A stretch of DNA of 64,000 nt from CAIQQQ01 sp040399685 (GTDB lineage: Bacteria; Pseudomonadota; Alphaproteobacteria; Acetobacterales; Acetobacteraceae), in assembly GCA_040399685.1 (NCBI GenBank), contig JBBART010000010.1, positions 1 to 64,000 of the forward strand. Reading direction: 5' to 3'. Below, piece after piece: positions 18,222 to 27,436 of the stretch (within the stretch, counting starts at the first letter, position 1; each line of letters starts with the position of its first letter). Position numbers and translations under genes: made by a program. The notes under the pieces are model-generated. The model was not told the origin of the DNA. It saw only the letters and a program-made list of their open reading frames with translations, and ran no database searches.

Positions 18222-18257
18222 CGCGGCCAGGCAGAAATGTCTGAGGCCGCGTTTTTT
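18222..18257 (+). terminator. Rho-independent terminator of tRNA-Leu
   Basis: A 7-bp GC-only stem CGCGGCC (18222-18228) / GGCCGCG (18245-18251) contains an inner CAGA/TCTG helix and is followed directly by six T's (18252-18257). Confidence 0.9.
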
Positions 18258-18401
18258 ACTGTCAAATTTCCAGGCCCTTTTCCTGTGCTTCGGCCGAAAA
18301 CTTGTTCATGCCCGCGAACGCTGTTAAACGGCCGGCATCCGAGAAAAATGCGCGCGATGCAGCAACCGCCCCGCGCGACCTATAGGATCGGTTCATTTTC
18401 A

Positions 18402-19058
18402 ATGGCGGATATCACCCAGTTCATGGCCAACGGCACCATTCATCTGCACCGCCATGACCTGCCGGCGGATCTCGACCTCGGCCCGGTTATCGCGGTCGAC
18501 ACCGAGGCGATGGGCCTGAAGCCACACCGGGACCGGCTGTGCCTGGTGCAGATCTCATCCGGCGACGGCCATGCCCATCTGGTGCAGTTGATCCCGCAAT
18601 CACTCGGCGGCCGCGGCTATGACGCGCCGAACCTGGCGCGGCTGATGGCCGACCCGGCCGTGGTCAAGCTGATGCATTTCGCGCGATTCGACGTTGCGTT
18701 GCTCCAGCACGCGCTGGGCATCACCGTTGCACCTGTGAAATGCACCAAGATCGCCGCCAAGCTGGTTCGCACCTACACCGATCGCCACGGCCTGCGCGAT
18801 TTATGCCGTGAGCTGCTGGGCGTGGACCTGTCCAAGCAACAGCAGACATCGGACTGGGGCGCCGCCCAGCTTTCGTCTGAACAAATGGCCTATGCCGCCT
18901 CAGATGTGCTACATCTGCACGCTTTGTGGGCAAAGCTGGAGGCGCTGCTGGTGCGCGAGGGCCGGCTGGAATTGGCGCAGGACTGCTTTGCTTTCCTGCC
19001 CACACGCTGCCGGCTCGATGTGCTGGGCTATCAAGATCCAGACATTTACGCCCACTAG
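18402..19058 (+). CDS. rnd: Ribonuclease D-type 3'-5' exonuclease
   Basis: This 218-aa DEDDy exonuclease domain has motif I VDTEAMGL near residue 29, motif II around HFARFDVALL near residue 90, and motif III YAASDVLHLHALW near residue 168, with the characteristic Tyr and Asp. It lacks the C-terminal HRDC domains of E. coli RNase D, as is usual for the short alphaproteobacterial form. The likely role is 3' trimming of tRNA and other stable RNA, and it sits next to a tRNA gene. The ATG at 18402 fits the domain start; earlier in-frame ATGs at 18348 and 18357 lack support. The ribosome-binding site is weak. Confidence 0.88.
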   Translation: MADITQFMANGTIHLHRHDLPADLDLGPVIAVDTEAMGLKPHRDRLCLVQISSGDGHAHLVQLIPQSLGGRGYDAPNLARLMADPAVVKLMHFARFDVALLQHALGITVAPVKCTKIAAKLVRTYTDRHGLRDLCRELLGVDLSKQQQTSDWGAAQLSSEQMAYAASDVLHLHALWAKLEALLVREGRLELAQDCFAFLPTRCRLDVLGYQDPDIYAH

Positions 19059-19240
19059 GCTTCAAACCGGCCTGTCGGGGCGCACATTGACGTGATCCCA
19101 CGCTCGATAAACACGGTGATTCCCGAGGCCAGCGCGGCCGTAGCGTTTCGTTACCAGAGTTTAGGGTGCGCCATGCCCCGCAACGGCGCTAGAGACTATG
19201 TCCACGCATGATAAATGACCTCCAGGAGCGCTGTTTCGGA

Positions 19241-20263
19241 ATGAATGCCCCCTTCGCCGCCCAAGCCGAACGCATCGCTGACGCGGCGTGCGACCCGGAT
19301 CTGGACGTCGCGCGCAAGGTGCTGGCCACCGAGGCAAGCGGCCTTCAGGCGCTTTCGGCATCGCTGGATGGCCAGTTCAAGCGCGCCGTCGACCTTCTGG
19401 ATGGCCGCGCCCCGGCCGAAACCCGCCGCGTGGTGGTGTCCGGCATGGGCAAGTCCGGTCATGTTGCACGCAAGATCGCGGCCACCATGGCCTCCACCGG
19501 AACGGCGTCCCTGTTCGTGCATCCGGCCGAGGCCTCGCACGGCGATCTGGGCATGATCGTCGCCGGCGATGCCGTGCTGGCGCTGTCCAATTCCGGAGAG
19601 ACCGCTGAACTCGCCGACCTCGTGGCCCACACGCGCCGGTTCGGCGTGCCGTTGGTGGTCATCACCGGCCGCGCCGGCAGCACGTTGGCGCTGGCAGCGG
19701 ACGTGGCCCTGGTGCTGCCACCTTCCCCCGAAGCCTGCCCGATGGGCCTGGCGCCCACCACGAGCACCACGATGCAACTCGCCCTCGGCGATGCGCTGGC
19801 GGTGGCGTTGCTGACGCGGCGCGGGTTCGATGCCACCGATTTTCGGGTCTTTCATCCCGGCGGCAAGCTTGGCGCCAAGCTGCGCCGCGTGCGCGAAGTG
19901 ATGCATGGCAACGACAGCCTGCCGTTGACCACCGCCGACACCCAGATGCACACGGCCCTGCTGACCATGACCGAGCGCCGATTCGGCTGCGTCGGCGTGA
20001 TCGACGTCGACGGCCGCCTGTCCGGCATCATCACCGACGGCGACCTGCGACGTGCGATGGGGCCGACCTTGCTCGACCAACAGGCCGGCGCGGTGATGAC
20101 CCGTGCGCCCCGCACCATCGGGCCGGAGGCTTTGGCCGCCGAGGCGCTGCGCGTGATGAACGACCCGCAGCGGCCGGTGACGGCGCTGTTCGTGGTGGAT
20201 GAGGCAGGCGTGCCGGTTGGCATCCTGCATATTCACGATCTGCTGCGCGCCGGTGTGGTGTGA
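19241..20263 (+). CDS. kdsD: D-arabinose 5-phosphate isomerase (KpsF/GutQ family)
   Basis: KdsD converts ribulose 5-phosphate to arabinose 5-phosphate, the first step towards Kdo for LPS. The 340-aa protein has an N-terminal SIS domain (SGMGKSGH near residue 75 and SNSGET near 120) and two C-terminal CBS domains (about 210-335, ending HIHDLLRAGVV). The ATG at 19241 is chosen over an ATG 33 bases upstream because AGGAG lies 12 bases before it and conserved sequence begins there. Its stop overlaps the GTG start of lptC, beginning a kdsD-lptC-lptA-lptB-rpoN-hpf run. Confidence 0.93.
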   Translation: MNAPFAAQAERIADAACDPDLDVARKVLATEASGLQALSASLDGQFKRAVDLLDGRAPAETRRVVVSGMGKSGHVARKIAATMASTGTASLFVHPAEASHGDLGMIVAGDAVLALSNSGETAELADLVAHTRRFGVPLVVITGRAGSTLALAADVALVLPPSPEACPMGLAPTTSTTMQLALGDALAVALLTRRGFDATDFRVFHPGGKLGAKLRRVREVMHGNDSLPLTTADTQMHTALLTMTERRFGCVGVIDVDGRLSGIITDGDLRRAMGPTLLDQQAGAVMTRAPRTIGPEALAAEALRVMNDPQRPVTALFVVDEAGVPVGILHIHDLLRAGVV

Positions 20264-20949
20264 GTGGGCACACGATGAACTCTGGCCCCTTCAAGCTGGA
20301 AAAGCCGGGCGGACCGCGCTCCGCACAACTGCCGACGCGGCCGCGGCCGCACGCGGCCACGCCGGGCGCCATCGCACGCCGGCGCTGGCTGGTGCTCATC
20401 GCCAAGCGGCTGCTGCCGGTGGCCGCCCTCTGCCTGCTCGCCAGCGTGGCCCTGTGGCCGGAACTCAACCGCGACGCAGCCCGCGCCCGCCCGGCGTTTC
20501 AGCGCGGCATGGTGGAGCCGGACAGCGGCCAACTGATCAAGGCGCGCTACAACGGCGTTGACGAGGACGGCCGTCCCTACACCGTTACAGCCGATCAGGC
20601 GCGCCAGATCACCGCTGACCAGATCGAACTGACATCCCCGATCGGCGACCTGACGCTGGGCAACGGCAGCTGGATGCGCGGCGCCGGGCGCAACGGCGTG
20701 TATCTGCAACAGGCCGGCGTCCTGGACCTGTGGGACAATGTGACGCTTTATCGCGACGACGGCATCACCATGCAGACCGATGCCGCGACGTTTGACGTGA
20801 AATCCGGCGTGGCGGCATCGGCGTCGATGGTGCATGTCGAGGGGCCGTTCGGCACGCTGGACGCCCAGGGCTTCACCGTCCTGGACCGTGGCGCCGTGAT
20901 CCAGTTCATGGGTCCGAGCCGGCTGGTGCTGAACGGGAGCAAACCATGA
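20260..20949 (+). CDS. lptC: LPS export protein LptC
   Basis: LptC is the bitopic inner-membrane protein that passes LPS from LptB2FG to LptA. The 229-aa product has an Arg-rich cytosolic N-terminus, one membrane segment around residues 43-66 and a periplasmic domain of LptC fold (YTVTADQARQ near 108). The start is either GTG 20260, which overlaps the kdsD stop, or ATG 20275; neither has a strong ribosome-binding site, so the coupled GTG is given. The stop overlaps the lptA start as ATGA. Confidence 0.88.
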   Translation: MSGHTMNSGPFKLEKPGGPRSAQLPTRPRPHAATPGAIARRRWLVLIAKRLLPVAALCLLASVALWPELNRDAARARPAFQRGMVEPDSGQLIKARYNGVDEDGRPYTVTADQARQITADQIELTSPIGDLTLGNGSWMRGAGRNGVYLQQAGVLDLWDNVTLYRDDGITMQTDAATFDVKSGVAASASMVHVEGPFGTLDAQGFTVLDRGAVIQFMGPSRLVLNGSKP

Positions 20950-21866
20950 GAGCGTTCATTCTGCGGGCCGGCCTGCTGGTTGCGGGTGCGATCACGGCCC
21001 CGATTGCGGCATCGGCCCAGGCGATCGACCTGTCCGGTGGCGGCCCGGTGGAAATCACCTCGCTCGGCGGGCTGGAAGTCCGGGATGCCGAGCAGGTGGC
21101 AATCGCCACCGGTGATGCGCGGGCGGTGCGCGGCAACGTGACGGTGCTGGCAGACCAACTGGTCGCGCGTTACCGCAAGAAGGCGAGCACCACCACGACG
21201 GCCCCCACCAACGCCAACGATCCGGAAAACGGCGGCAAGGAGGTCTATCGACTGGAAGCGCATGGCCATGTGCGCATTCTCACCGAGACCGACGAAGCGG
21301 TGGGCGACGATGCGATCTATGACATCGACCAGGCCGTGATGATCATGACAGGCCGGGCGATGAAGTTGACCACACCGCAGCAGGTGATGACGGCACGCGA
21401 CACGATGGAATACTGGTCCCAGCAGCACATGGCGGTCGGGCGCGGCAACGCGGTTGTCGTGACCAACGATGCGCGCCGGCTGTCGGCCGATATTCTGGTG
21501 GCCTACACCACGCCCGATGACGAGGCCAAGCCGGCCACAGCCGTTGCCGACACGCCCAAGGCCGGCGATTCGCTGACCGATAGCGGCAAGCTCAAGCGGA
21601 TCGACGCGTTCGGCAATGTCGAGGTGCGCTCGCCGGTCGATATCGTGCGTGGCGACCGGGGCAGCTACCTGACGGAGACCGGCATGGCCCGCGTGGTCGA
21701 TCATGTCCGGGTGACGCATCTGGGCAGCCAGGTGAACGGGGCTGCGGCCGATATCAACATGAAGACCGGCATTGCCCGGATCGCCGCCGGCTCCGGTGGG
21801 CGTGTGCAAGGGCTGATCGTGCCGAACGACACGAAAGCCGTGACGGGGAAACCGGCGAAGCCATGA
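20946..21866 (+). CDS. lptA: LPS transport periplasmic protein LptA
   Basis: LptA forms the periplasmic bridge carrying LPS to the outer membrane. The protein is 306 aa, with a signal peptide ending near residue 25 (IAASAQA) and two OstA-like beta-jellyroll repeats separated by a low-complexity Thr/Asn/Pro stretch (about 78-100) and a linker near 190-215. This makes it longer than E. coli LptA (185 aa), as often seen in alphaproteobacteria. It is coupled to lptC and lptB by ATGA overlaps on both sides. Confidence 0.9.
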   Translation: MRAFILRAGLLVAGAITAPIAASAQAIDLSGGGPVEITSLGGLEVRDAEQVAIATGDARAVRGNVTVLADQLVARYRKKASTTTTAPTNANDPENGGKEVYRLEAHGHVRILTETDEAVGDDAIYDIDQAVMIMTGRAMKLTTPQQVMTARDTMEYWSQQHMAVGRGNAVVVTNDARRLSADILVAYTTPDDEAKPATAVADTPKAGDSLTDSGKLKRIDAFGNVEVRSPVDIVRGDRGSYLTETGMARVVDHVRVTHLGSQVNGAAADINMKTGIARIAAGSGGRVQGLIVPNDTKAVTGKPAKP

Positions 21867-22651
21867 ACGAAATGCAGGCCCTTCGCAGCGGCGCCCTGCC
21901 CTCAGACGCGCCGATACTCGCCGGCCCCGGCATGGGGTTGATCGCGACCGGCGTTGGCAAAACCTACAAGAAACGCCCGGTTGTGCGGAACGTGTCCATT
22001 CAGGTGCGCTGCGGCGAGGCCGTGGGTGTGCTGGGGCCGAACGGAGCTGGCAAGACAACCACGTTCTATATGATCGTGGGACTGGTGCGGCCGGATACAG
22101 GCGCGATCAGCCTCGACGGCCAGGACATCACGATGCTGCCGATGTATCGTCGCGCGCGCCTCGGCATCGGCTATCTGCCGCAGGAGGCCAGCGTGTTTCG
22201 CGGGTTGAACGTGGAACAGAACATCATGGCGGCGCTTGAGGTGATCGAACCGGATCGCTTCGAGCGTGACCGCATGCTGGATGGCCTGCTGGGTGAATTC
22301 GGCATCGGCCATTTGCGGCGCACCCCGGCCCTCGCGCTGTCCGGCGGCGAGCGTCGGCGCGTGGAGATTGCCCGTGCGCTGGCAACGCACCCAAGTTACG
22401 TGCTGCTCGACGAGCCGCTGGCCGGCATCGACCCGATTGCCGTGGGCGAAATCCGTGACCTCGTGTCCCATCTCAAGCATCGCGGCATCGGCGTGCTCAT
22501 CACCGACCATAACGTGCGCGAGACGCTGGAGATCATCGACCGCGCCTACATCATGCATGACGGCCAGGTGCTGATGGAAGGCCGCCCCGAGGAGGTGGTG
22601 GCGAATGAGGACGTGCGCAGGGTGTACCTTGGCGAGAAATTCTCGCTGTAG
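21863..22651 (+). CDS. lptB: LPS export ABC transporter ATP-binding protein LptB
   Basis: LptB is the ATPase of the LptB2FGC extractor that pulls LPS from the inner membrane. The protein is 262 aa: Walker A GPNGAGKTT at 58-66, Q-loop near LPQEASVFRGL, ABC signature LSGGERRRVEIARAL, and Walker B YVLLDEPLAGIDP with the H-loop TDHNVRETLE. It has about 20 extra N-terminal residues compared with E. coli. The start overlaps the lptA stop (ATGA). About 200 bases separate it from rpoN. Confidence 0.95.
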   Translation: MNEMQALRSGALPSDAPILAGPGMGLIATGVGKTYKKRPVVRNVSIQVRCGEAVGVLGPNGAGKTTTFYMIVGLVRPDTGAISLDGQDITMLPMYRRARLGIGYLPQEASVFRGLNVEQNIMAALEVIEPDRFERDRMLDGLLGEFGIGHLRRTPALALSGGERRRVEIARALATHPSYVLLDEPLAGIDPIAVGEIRDLVSHLKHRGIGVLITDHNVRETLEIIDRAYIMHDGQVLMEGRPEEVVANEDVRRVYLGEKFSL

Positions 22652-22854
22652 GTCCAACGCCAGCCCTTGCCCGTCATGCGCTATGTGTTCGATAACCACA
22701 TCTGCGAAACGTTCCTTTGGGGGCGCACCCGTTTCTGCGAGCAAAATTAAGCAATTCTTATTCCAAATTTGCGCACGATTCTTGCTAGACAAGAACACCC
22801 GCCCGCGCTGTTTTGACGCTGACGGAATTTTCCGTCGCTACCGGAGCCCCATGT

Positions 22855-24348
22855 ATGGCGCTAGGCCCTCGCCTGGATCTCCGCCAGTCGCAATCCCTGG
22901 TGATGACTCCCCAGCTGCGGCAGGCCATCAAGCTTCTGCAGTTCACCAACGTGGAGGTGTCCTCCTTCATTGACGAGGAGTTGGAGCGCAACCCACTGCT
23001 GGAGCGTGACGAGAGCAGCGACCAGGGCCCGCTGGAGCGCCCTGCGATCGACCAGCTGCCGCTGGCGACCCCGTCCGAGCCCACCGACGTCGCTGCGTCC
23101 ATCACGGCCGACACGCTGGGCAACGAGCAGGCAGCACCGCTGGACACCCCAGATTACGCTGAGACCTACGACCCCGGTGGCGCCGGCGATGGCGTGGGGA
23201 TGGGCAAGGGCGGATCGTCAAGCTTCGAGAACGACGATCGATCGATCGATGATTTCGCCGAGACAGCCAAGACGCTGCGCGAACATCTGGGCGAACAGAT
23301 GCGGCTGTCCTTCCCGGAACGGGGAGACAGGCTGATCGGGGCGCATCTGATCGCCCTGCTGGAGCCGTCGGGCCGGCTGTCGGTGCCGCCCTCGGCCCTG
23401 GCGACGGCGATGGGCTGCGACATCGCAGTGATCGAGGCGGTGCGGTCGAAGATGATGCGGTTCGACCCGGTGGGCATGTTCGCCGCCGATCTGCGCGAAT
23501 GCCTGGCCGTACAGTTGGCCGAAAAGAACCGGCTGGACCCAGCCATGGCCCGGCTGCTCGACAATCTCGACCTGCTGGCCAAGCGCGACCTGCGCCGGCT
23601 GATGGTGATCTGCGAGGTGGACGCGGCCGATCTGACCGACATGATCGCCGAAATCCGCAGGCTGGACCCCAAACCGGGCGCTGCATGGGACAGCACGCCG
23701 CTGGTGCCTGTGATTCCGGACGTGCTGATGCGCGCCGCGCCAGACGGCGTGTGGCTGCTGGAACTGAACCCCGAGACGATGCCGCGCGTGCTGATCAACC
23801 AGAGCTTCACCGCACGGGTTCTGCCGCGCTGCACGCGCGAGGAGCGTCATTTCCTCGCAGAAAAGTTGCAAACGGCTAACTGGCTGGTGAAATCGCTGCA
23901 ACAGCGCGCGCAGACCATCCTGAAGGTGTCAGCCGAGATCATTCGCCAGCAGGAGGCGTTCTTTCGCCTCGGCGTGGGGCACCTGCGCCCCCTGATTTTG
24001 CGTGACATCGCCGACGCCGTGGAGATGCATGAGAGCACCGTGAGCAGGGTTACCGCGGGAAAATACATCGCCACACCGCGCGGCATCTACGAGTTAAAAT
24101 ATTTCTTCACCACCGCAATCGCCAGCACACGTGGCGGCGAAACCCATTCCGCCGAGGCCGTGCGCCACCGCATCCGTACCATGGTTTCGCAAGAAACAGC
24201 TGAAACAATCCTGTCTGATGACGCCCTCGTATCAGCCCTTAGACGAGAAGGCATAGACATCGCACGCAGGACCGTGGCCAAATACCGAGATGCGCTGCGC
24301 ATACCAAGTTCAGTGCAGCGCAAACGGGAGAAGGCCGAGCCGGTCTGA
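22855..24348 (+). CDS. rpoN: RNA polymerase sigma-54 factor
   Basis: RpoN directs transcription from -24/-12 promoters for nitrogen, flagellar and other genes. The product is 497 aa: N-terminal Gln/Leu-rich activator region (LRQSQSLVMTPQLRQAIKLL), acidic region II (about 50-130), core-binding domain, helix-turn-helix around MHESTVSRVTAGK, and the C-terminal RpoN box ARRTVAKYRD, intact apart from Asp in place of the usual terminal Glu. The ATG at 22855 has GGAG 9 bases upstream; a longer frame beginning TTG at 22813 is rejected. Its position behind lptB and before hpf is conserved in Proteobacteria. Confidence 0.96.
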   Translation: MALGPRLDLRQSQSLVMTPQLRQAIKLLQFTNVEVSSFIDEELERNPLLERDESSDQGPLERPAIDQLPLATPSEPTDVAASITADTLGNEQAAPLDTPDYAETYDPGGAGDGVGMGKGGSSSFENDDRSIDDFAETAKTLREHLGEQMRLSFPERGDRLIGAHLIALLEPSGRLSVPPSALATAMGCDIAVIEAVRSKMMRFDPVGMFAADLRECLAVQLAEKNRLDPAMARLLDNLDLLAKRDLRRLMVICEVDAADLTDMIAEIRRLDPKPGAAWDSTPLVPVIPDVLMRAAPDGVWLLELNPETMPRVLINQSFTARVLPRCTREERHFLAEKLQTANWLVKSLQQRAQTILKVSAEIIRQQEAFFRLGVGHLRPLILRDIADAVEMHESTVSRVTAGKYIATPRGIYELKYFFTTAIASTRGGETHSAEAVRHRIRTMVSQETAETILSDDALVSALRREGIDIARRTVAKYRDALRIPSSVQRKREKAEPV

Positions 24349-24421
24349 CTTAACGCTTCAGTCATTTATGAGGCGGATAATACCGGTAGGCGGTCCCGAA
24401 CTACGGCATGGGGTTTTTCGC

Positions 24422-25012
24422 ATGCAAATCACGGTCTCTGGCAAACAGGTAGAAATGTCTGACGCGCTTCGCACCCGCGTTGCGACGCAACTCGACACGA
24501 TTGCGGGCAAGTATTTCGATACGGCCCTCGAAGCCCACGTAACCTTCAGCCGAGCGCGAAGCTTTTTCACATGTGACATCAACGTCCACGCCGCGCGTGG
24601 CCTGATGTTGCGCGGTGAAGGTGAAGCAGCCGACGCCAATTCGGCGTTCGACGACGCGGCCGAGCATATTGCCAAACGACTGCGACGCTACCGCCGGCGT
24701 GTGAATGAGCACGCACGCGACGCTGCTGGAAAAGAACGCCCACAGGCGGCGCGCCAGTATATTTTACGCCAGGAAGAAGAGGAACGACCGCAGGAAAACG
24801 GCAGCGCGGTTCAGGCCGCGACCTATGCCACTGTGATTGCAGAAACCCAGGCTGAGATCGCCACCTTGACCGTCAGCGATGCCGTGATGCGCATGGACCT
24901 GGCAGACCAGCCAGTGCTGATGTTTCGCAACTCGGCCACCGATGAACTGAACGTCGTCTATCGCCGCAGCGACGGAAACATCGGCTGGATTGACCCAACC
25001 GCCTCAAACTGA
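24422..25012 (+). CDS. hpf: Ribosome hibernation promoting factor, long form
   Basis: This 196-aa protein has an N-terminal HPF/RaiA (YfiA) domain (residues 1 to about 105, MQITVSGKQVEMSDALR) that occupies the tRNA sites of idle 30S subunits. The C-terminal dimerisation domain (about 140-196, QPVLMFRNSATDELNVVYRR) marks the long form forming 100S ribosomes. The start at 24422 is set by the conserved N-terminus; the ORF continues upstream into rpoN sequence without support. It lies 73 bases downstream of rpoN, the usual place. No ptsN follows here. Confidence 0.93.
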   Translation: MQITVSGKQVEMSDALRTRVATQLDTIAGKYFDTALEAHVTFSRARSFFTCDINVHAARGLMLRGEGEAADANSAFDDAAEHIAKRLRRYRRRVNEHARDAAGKERPQAARQYILRQEEEERPQENGSAVQAATYATVIAETQAEIATLTVSDAVMRMDLADQPVLMFRNSATDELNVVYRRSDGNIGWIDPTASN

Positions 25013-25027
25013 TCGACGGCTGACACC

Positions 25028-25060
25028 GTCGTCCAGCTCCAGAGACAGGAGCTGGACGAC
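25028..25060. terminator. Strong hairpin between convergent hpf and cytochrome b561 genes
   Basis: A perfect 13-bp stem (GTCGTCCAGCTCC, 25028-25040, with its complement at 25048-25060) closes a 7-base loop. It lies between convergent stops, so it can serve both directions; no U-run follows on either strand. Confidence 0.5.
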
Positions 25061-25066
25061 CCTGCC

Positions 25067-25765
25067 TCAGAGCCTGCTGACGAGCACTGTGATGCCAGCT
25101 GCCACTGCCATGCAGGCCGCCGCCAGATAGGGGCTTGCCATCCGTGGCGCCCGTGTGATGGCAGGCAGGCGCTTTTTGCCCGTGACCATGGGCCGCACCA
25201 GATTTTGGCCCTTCAAGAATGCATACACGGCGATCACAGCCACATGCAGACCGGCCGCAGCCATCAGAATGTTGAAGTTGAGCCCATGCAGCAACGATAA
25301 CAGATCGCTGGTCGGCTTGGAGATGAAGCGGAACAGTGGACCCTCGGTTGCCCCGTCATCATTGGCGCCTAGGCCGGTGCCGACCTGGATGACGAGCAGC
25401 AGCAGCAGCATGATCACCATATATCCACCGGCTGCGTTGTGGCCCACCTGCGTGTCAGGCTCACGCTTGCGGATCTCGGCCAGATGATGGAGCGCCGCAC
25501 GCGGGCTTTTGACGAAGCCGACGAATCGGGCCGTGTCGCTGCCCACCACGCCCCACATCAGCCGAAACAGCAGCAGCCCCAGCATAATCTCGCCGCTGAC
25601 GACGTGGATGCGCATCCACAATCCGGCCTGCGGCCCATCCGCCACGCTGATGCTGACATAGCTCACGACCAAAACGAGCACGAGCGTCCAATGAAACAGG
25701 CGGGTCGATCCATCCCACACCCGCATTGGCAACGATATTCCTGTGGATCTCGGTTTCATCGCCAT
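25067..25765 (-). CDS. Cytochrome b561 family protein
   Basis: This 232-aa integral membrane protein has about five hydrophobic segments (about 25-44, 55-72, 115-132, 165-185, 212-230). Candidate haem-ligating histidines occur in RLFHWTLV, MRIHVVSG, LLHGLNFN and AGLHVAVI. The opening VWDGSTRLFHW is typical of the Ni-Fe hydrogenase-type cytochrome b subgroup, which moves electrons across the inner membrane. No hydrogenase or c-type partner is adjacent, so the donor is unknown. The first ATG (25765) has GGAG 7 bases upstream. It is convergent with hpf and divergent from the LysM gene. Confidence 0.85.
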   Translation of the reverse strand: MAMKPRSTGISLPMRVWDGSTRLFHWTLVLVLVVSYVSISVADGPQAGLWMRIHVVSGEIMLGLLLFRLMWGVVGSDTARFVGFVKSPRAALHHLAEIRKREPDTQVGHNAAGGYMVIMLLLLLVIQVGTGLGANDDGATEGPLFRFISKPTSDLLSLLHGLNFNILMAAAGLHVAVIAVYAFLKGQNLVRPMVTGKKRLPAITRAPRMASPYLAAACMAVAAGITVLVSRL

Positions 25766-25878
25766 CTGCGGCTCCGTTTGCTGATTTGGGCCTCATAGCC
25801 CGCAAGAAATCGAACGACCAGTGACGAACCATCCATCACTTGATTGCGAGCGGATCGAACAGGCCCTAGCGTGGAAAA

Positions 25879-26904
25879 ATGCCCGATTCCCTTCCGCATC
25901 GACAGCGCCCGTCCGTCTCACGCCCGCTTGGTCTGGCGGTGGCGGGCATTGCAGTACTTGGCGTGTCGGTCTGGCTAAGCCAGCGGGCCGAGCCACTGCC
26001 GAAACAGCCTGTGGCGATGCCAGCAGCACCGCCAGTGGCAGCCACATCCGAGGTGGTTCGACCCAGTTTCGACATTGTGCGCATCAGCCCGGCCGGAGAT
26101 GCCGTGGTGGCCGGACGCGCCGCCCCCGGCGCGAACGTGACCATCACGAGCAACGGGATCGAACTCGGCCAGGTGCAGGCTGATCAGTCAGGACAATTCG
26201 TCTTTCTGCCAAGCCAGAAACTGCCAGCCGGCGGGCAAGAATTGTCTTTGTCAGCCCAAAGCGGCAGCGCGCCGGCAATGGCCGCCGCAGCCCCCGTTCT
26301 GGTGGTGGTGCCCGAGCGGCAGGCGCCAAACGCGGTTGCATCGGCAGCACCATCGCCGAGTCTGGTTGTCCAAGCCACCCCAGGCCTGCCATTGCGCGTG
26401 CTGCAAGGACCTGTTGCGAGCGATGGTTCAAAATTGGCACTGACCCTGGTGGATTACGACCAGGACGGCGCCATCCGCTTCGCTGGCACCGCGCCCCAGA
26501 ACAGCACTGTGCGCCTGTATGTCGACAACGCCCTGATCGGCGATGCCCACACCGATGCCGCAGGCCAATGGATGCTCGCGCCAAGCCAGGCAGTGACGCC
26601 AGGCATTCACCGTCTGCGCCTGGACCAACTGGGTGCGGACGGCAAAGTGGCCAAGCGGCTTGAAATTCCGTTCGAACGCGCGGCGCTGCGCGCACAAGAT
26701 GTGCCCGCGGACCGTGTTGTGGTGCAACCGCGCCAAAATCTATGGCTGCTCGCACGCAGGGCCTATGGCCAAGGCATCCATTACACCGAGATCTTCGCGG
26801 CCAACCGTGACCAGATCAGCGACCCCAACCTTATTTTTCCCGGTCAGGTTTTCGCTATTCCTGCAATCAAGCCGATTCTGCCGTCATCCAGCACGTCCAG
26901 ATAA
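25879..26904 (+). CDS. Membrane-anchored LysM peptidoglycan-binding protein
   Basis: This 341-aa protein has a short basic N-terminus and one membrane/signal-anchor segment (about 18-34). A Pro/Ala-rich region and two Ig-like beta domains (about 60-130 and 180-270) follow, then a C-terminal LysM motif (about 283-330, NLWLLARRAYGQG and SDPNLIFPGQVFAIP). LysM binds peptidoglycan GlcNAc, so it likely sits on the periplasmic side. The start ATG 25879 has only a weak GGA upstream. Its 3' end overlaps the end of the convergent hypothetical gene by about 60 bases. The biological role is not known. Confidence 0.82.
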   Translation: MPDSLPHRQRPSVSRPLGLAVAGIAVLGVSVWLSQRAEPLPKQPVAMPAAPPVAATSEVVRPSFDIVRISPAGDAVVAGRAAPGANVTITSNGIELGQVQADQSGQFVFLPSQKLPAGGQELSLSAQSGSAPAMAAAAPVLVVVPERQAPNAVASAAPSPSLVVQATPGLPLRVLQGPVASDGSKLALTLVDYDQDGAIRFAGTAPQNSTVRLYVDNALIGDAHTDAAGQWMLAPSQAVTPGIHRLRLDQLGADGKVAKRLEIPFERAALRAQDVPADRVVVQPRQNLWLLARRAYGQGIHYTEIFAANRDQISDPNLIFPGQVFAIPAIKPILPSSSTSR

Positions 26905-27314
26905 GGCTGGAGTGCCAGCAAGAACAAGGACATCTGGGTCACAAGATTGATCGCGCTGACCGGCAACGACAGCACTTGATCGGCTTCCACCACAACGCTG
27001 TGATCGGCCATCACGCGAAGACTCCACCCCTTGGGCATCAAGCGCGGCAACTGCCGCAGAACGCCCAGCGAGGTCCCGCGATCGGCCGAAATATTGGCTG
27101 GCCCACCGGTACTCGGCACGCGGCCAACCTGCGCCAAAAGGCTCAATGTCCCTTGTTTTGCGTTGGTCGGATCCGGTTGGTGCATCTGCGCCTGCACAAG
27201 CCGATTGCGCCACACCACGGCAAAACGTGGGAACAGGTTGGGCGATGACGGGCTCAACAGCCCCTGGCGGTCGACCTTGAAGGGGCCAAGCCTGGTTTCG
27301 CGGGCCAAAGGCAT
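26844..27314 (-). CDS. Hypothetical protein, 156 aa
   Basis: I do not recognise a named family. The ATG at 27314 is chosen because AGGA lies 9 bases upstream; an ATG at 27323 abuts it. The middle of the protein alternates beta-like stretches (LFPRFAVVWRN, GWSLRVMADHSVVVEADQV). The C-terminal third is hydrophobic (INLVTQMSLFLLALQ), perhaps a membrane-associated helix. It fills an otherwise empty 530-base gap between the LysM gene and psd, and its last 61 bases overlap the LysM gene on the other strand, which is unusual. It could be real or a long chance frame; protein-like composition favours the first. Confidence 0.5.
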   Translation of the reverse strand: MPLARETRLGPFKVDRQGLLSPSSPNLFPRFAVVWRNRLVQAQMHQPDPTNAKQGTLSLLAQVGRVPSTGGPANISADRGTSLGVLRQLPRLMPKGWSLRVMADHSVVVEADQVLSLPVSAINLVTQMSLFLLALQPYLDVLDDGRIGLIAGIAKT

Positions 27315-27436
27315 ACGGTGCATTCCTGTTCAATGTCATATGGCGGGCAACACCGCCGATGCCGTGAAGCTTGCCGTTCAGGTGTGAACGATCCATAAAT
27401 CCGATGTGCCGAAACGGCCCTTTTTTCCGGAAAATC

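Noticed and set aside
24290..24421. N-terminal extension of hpf into rpoN
   Set aside because: HPF begins at the conserved MQITVSG; the extension overlaps rpoN coding sequence.
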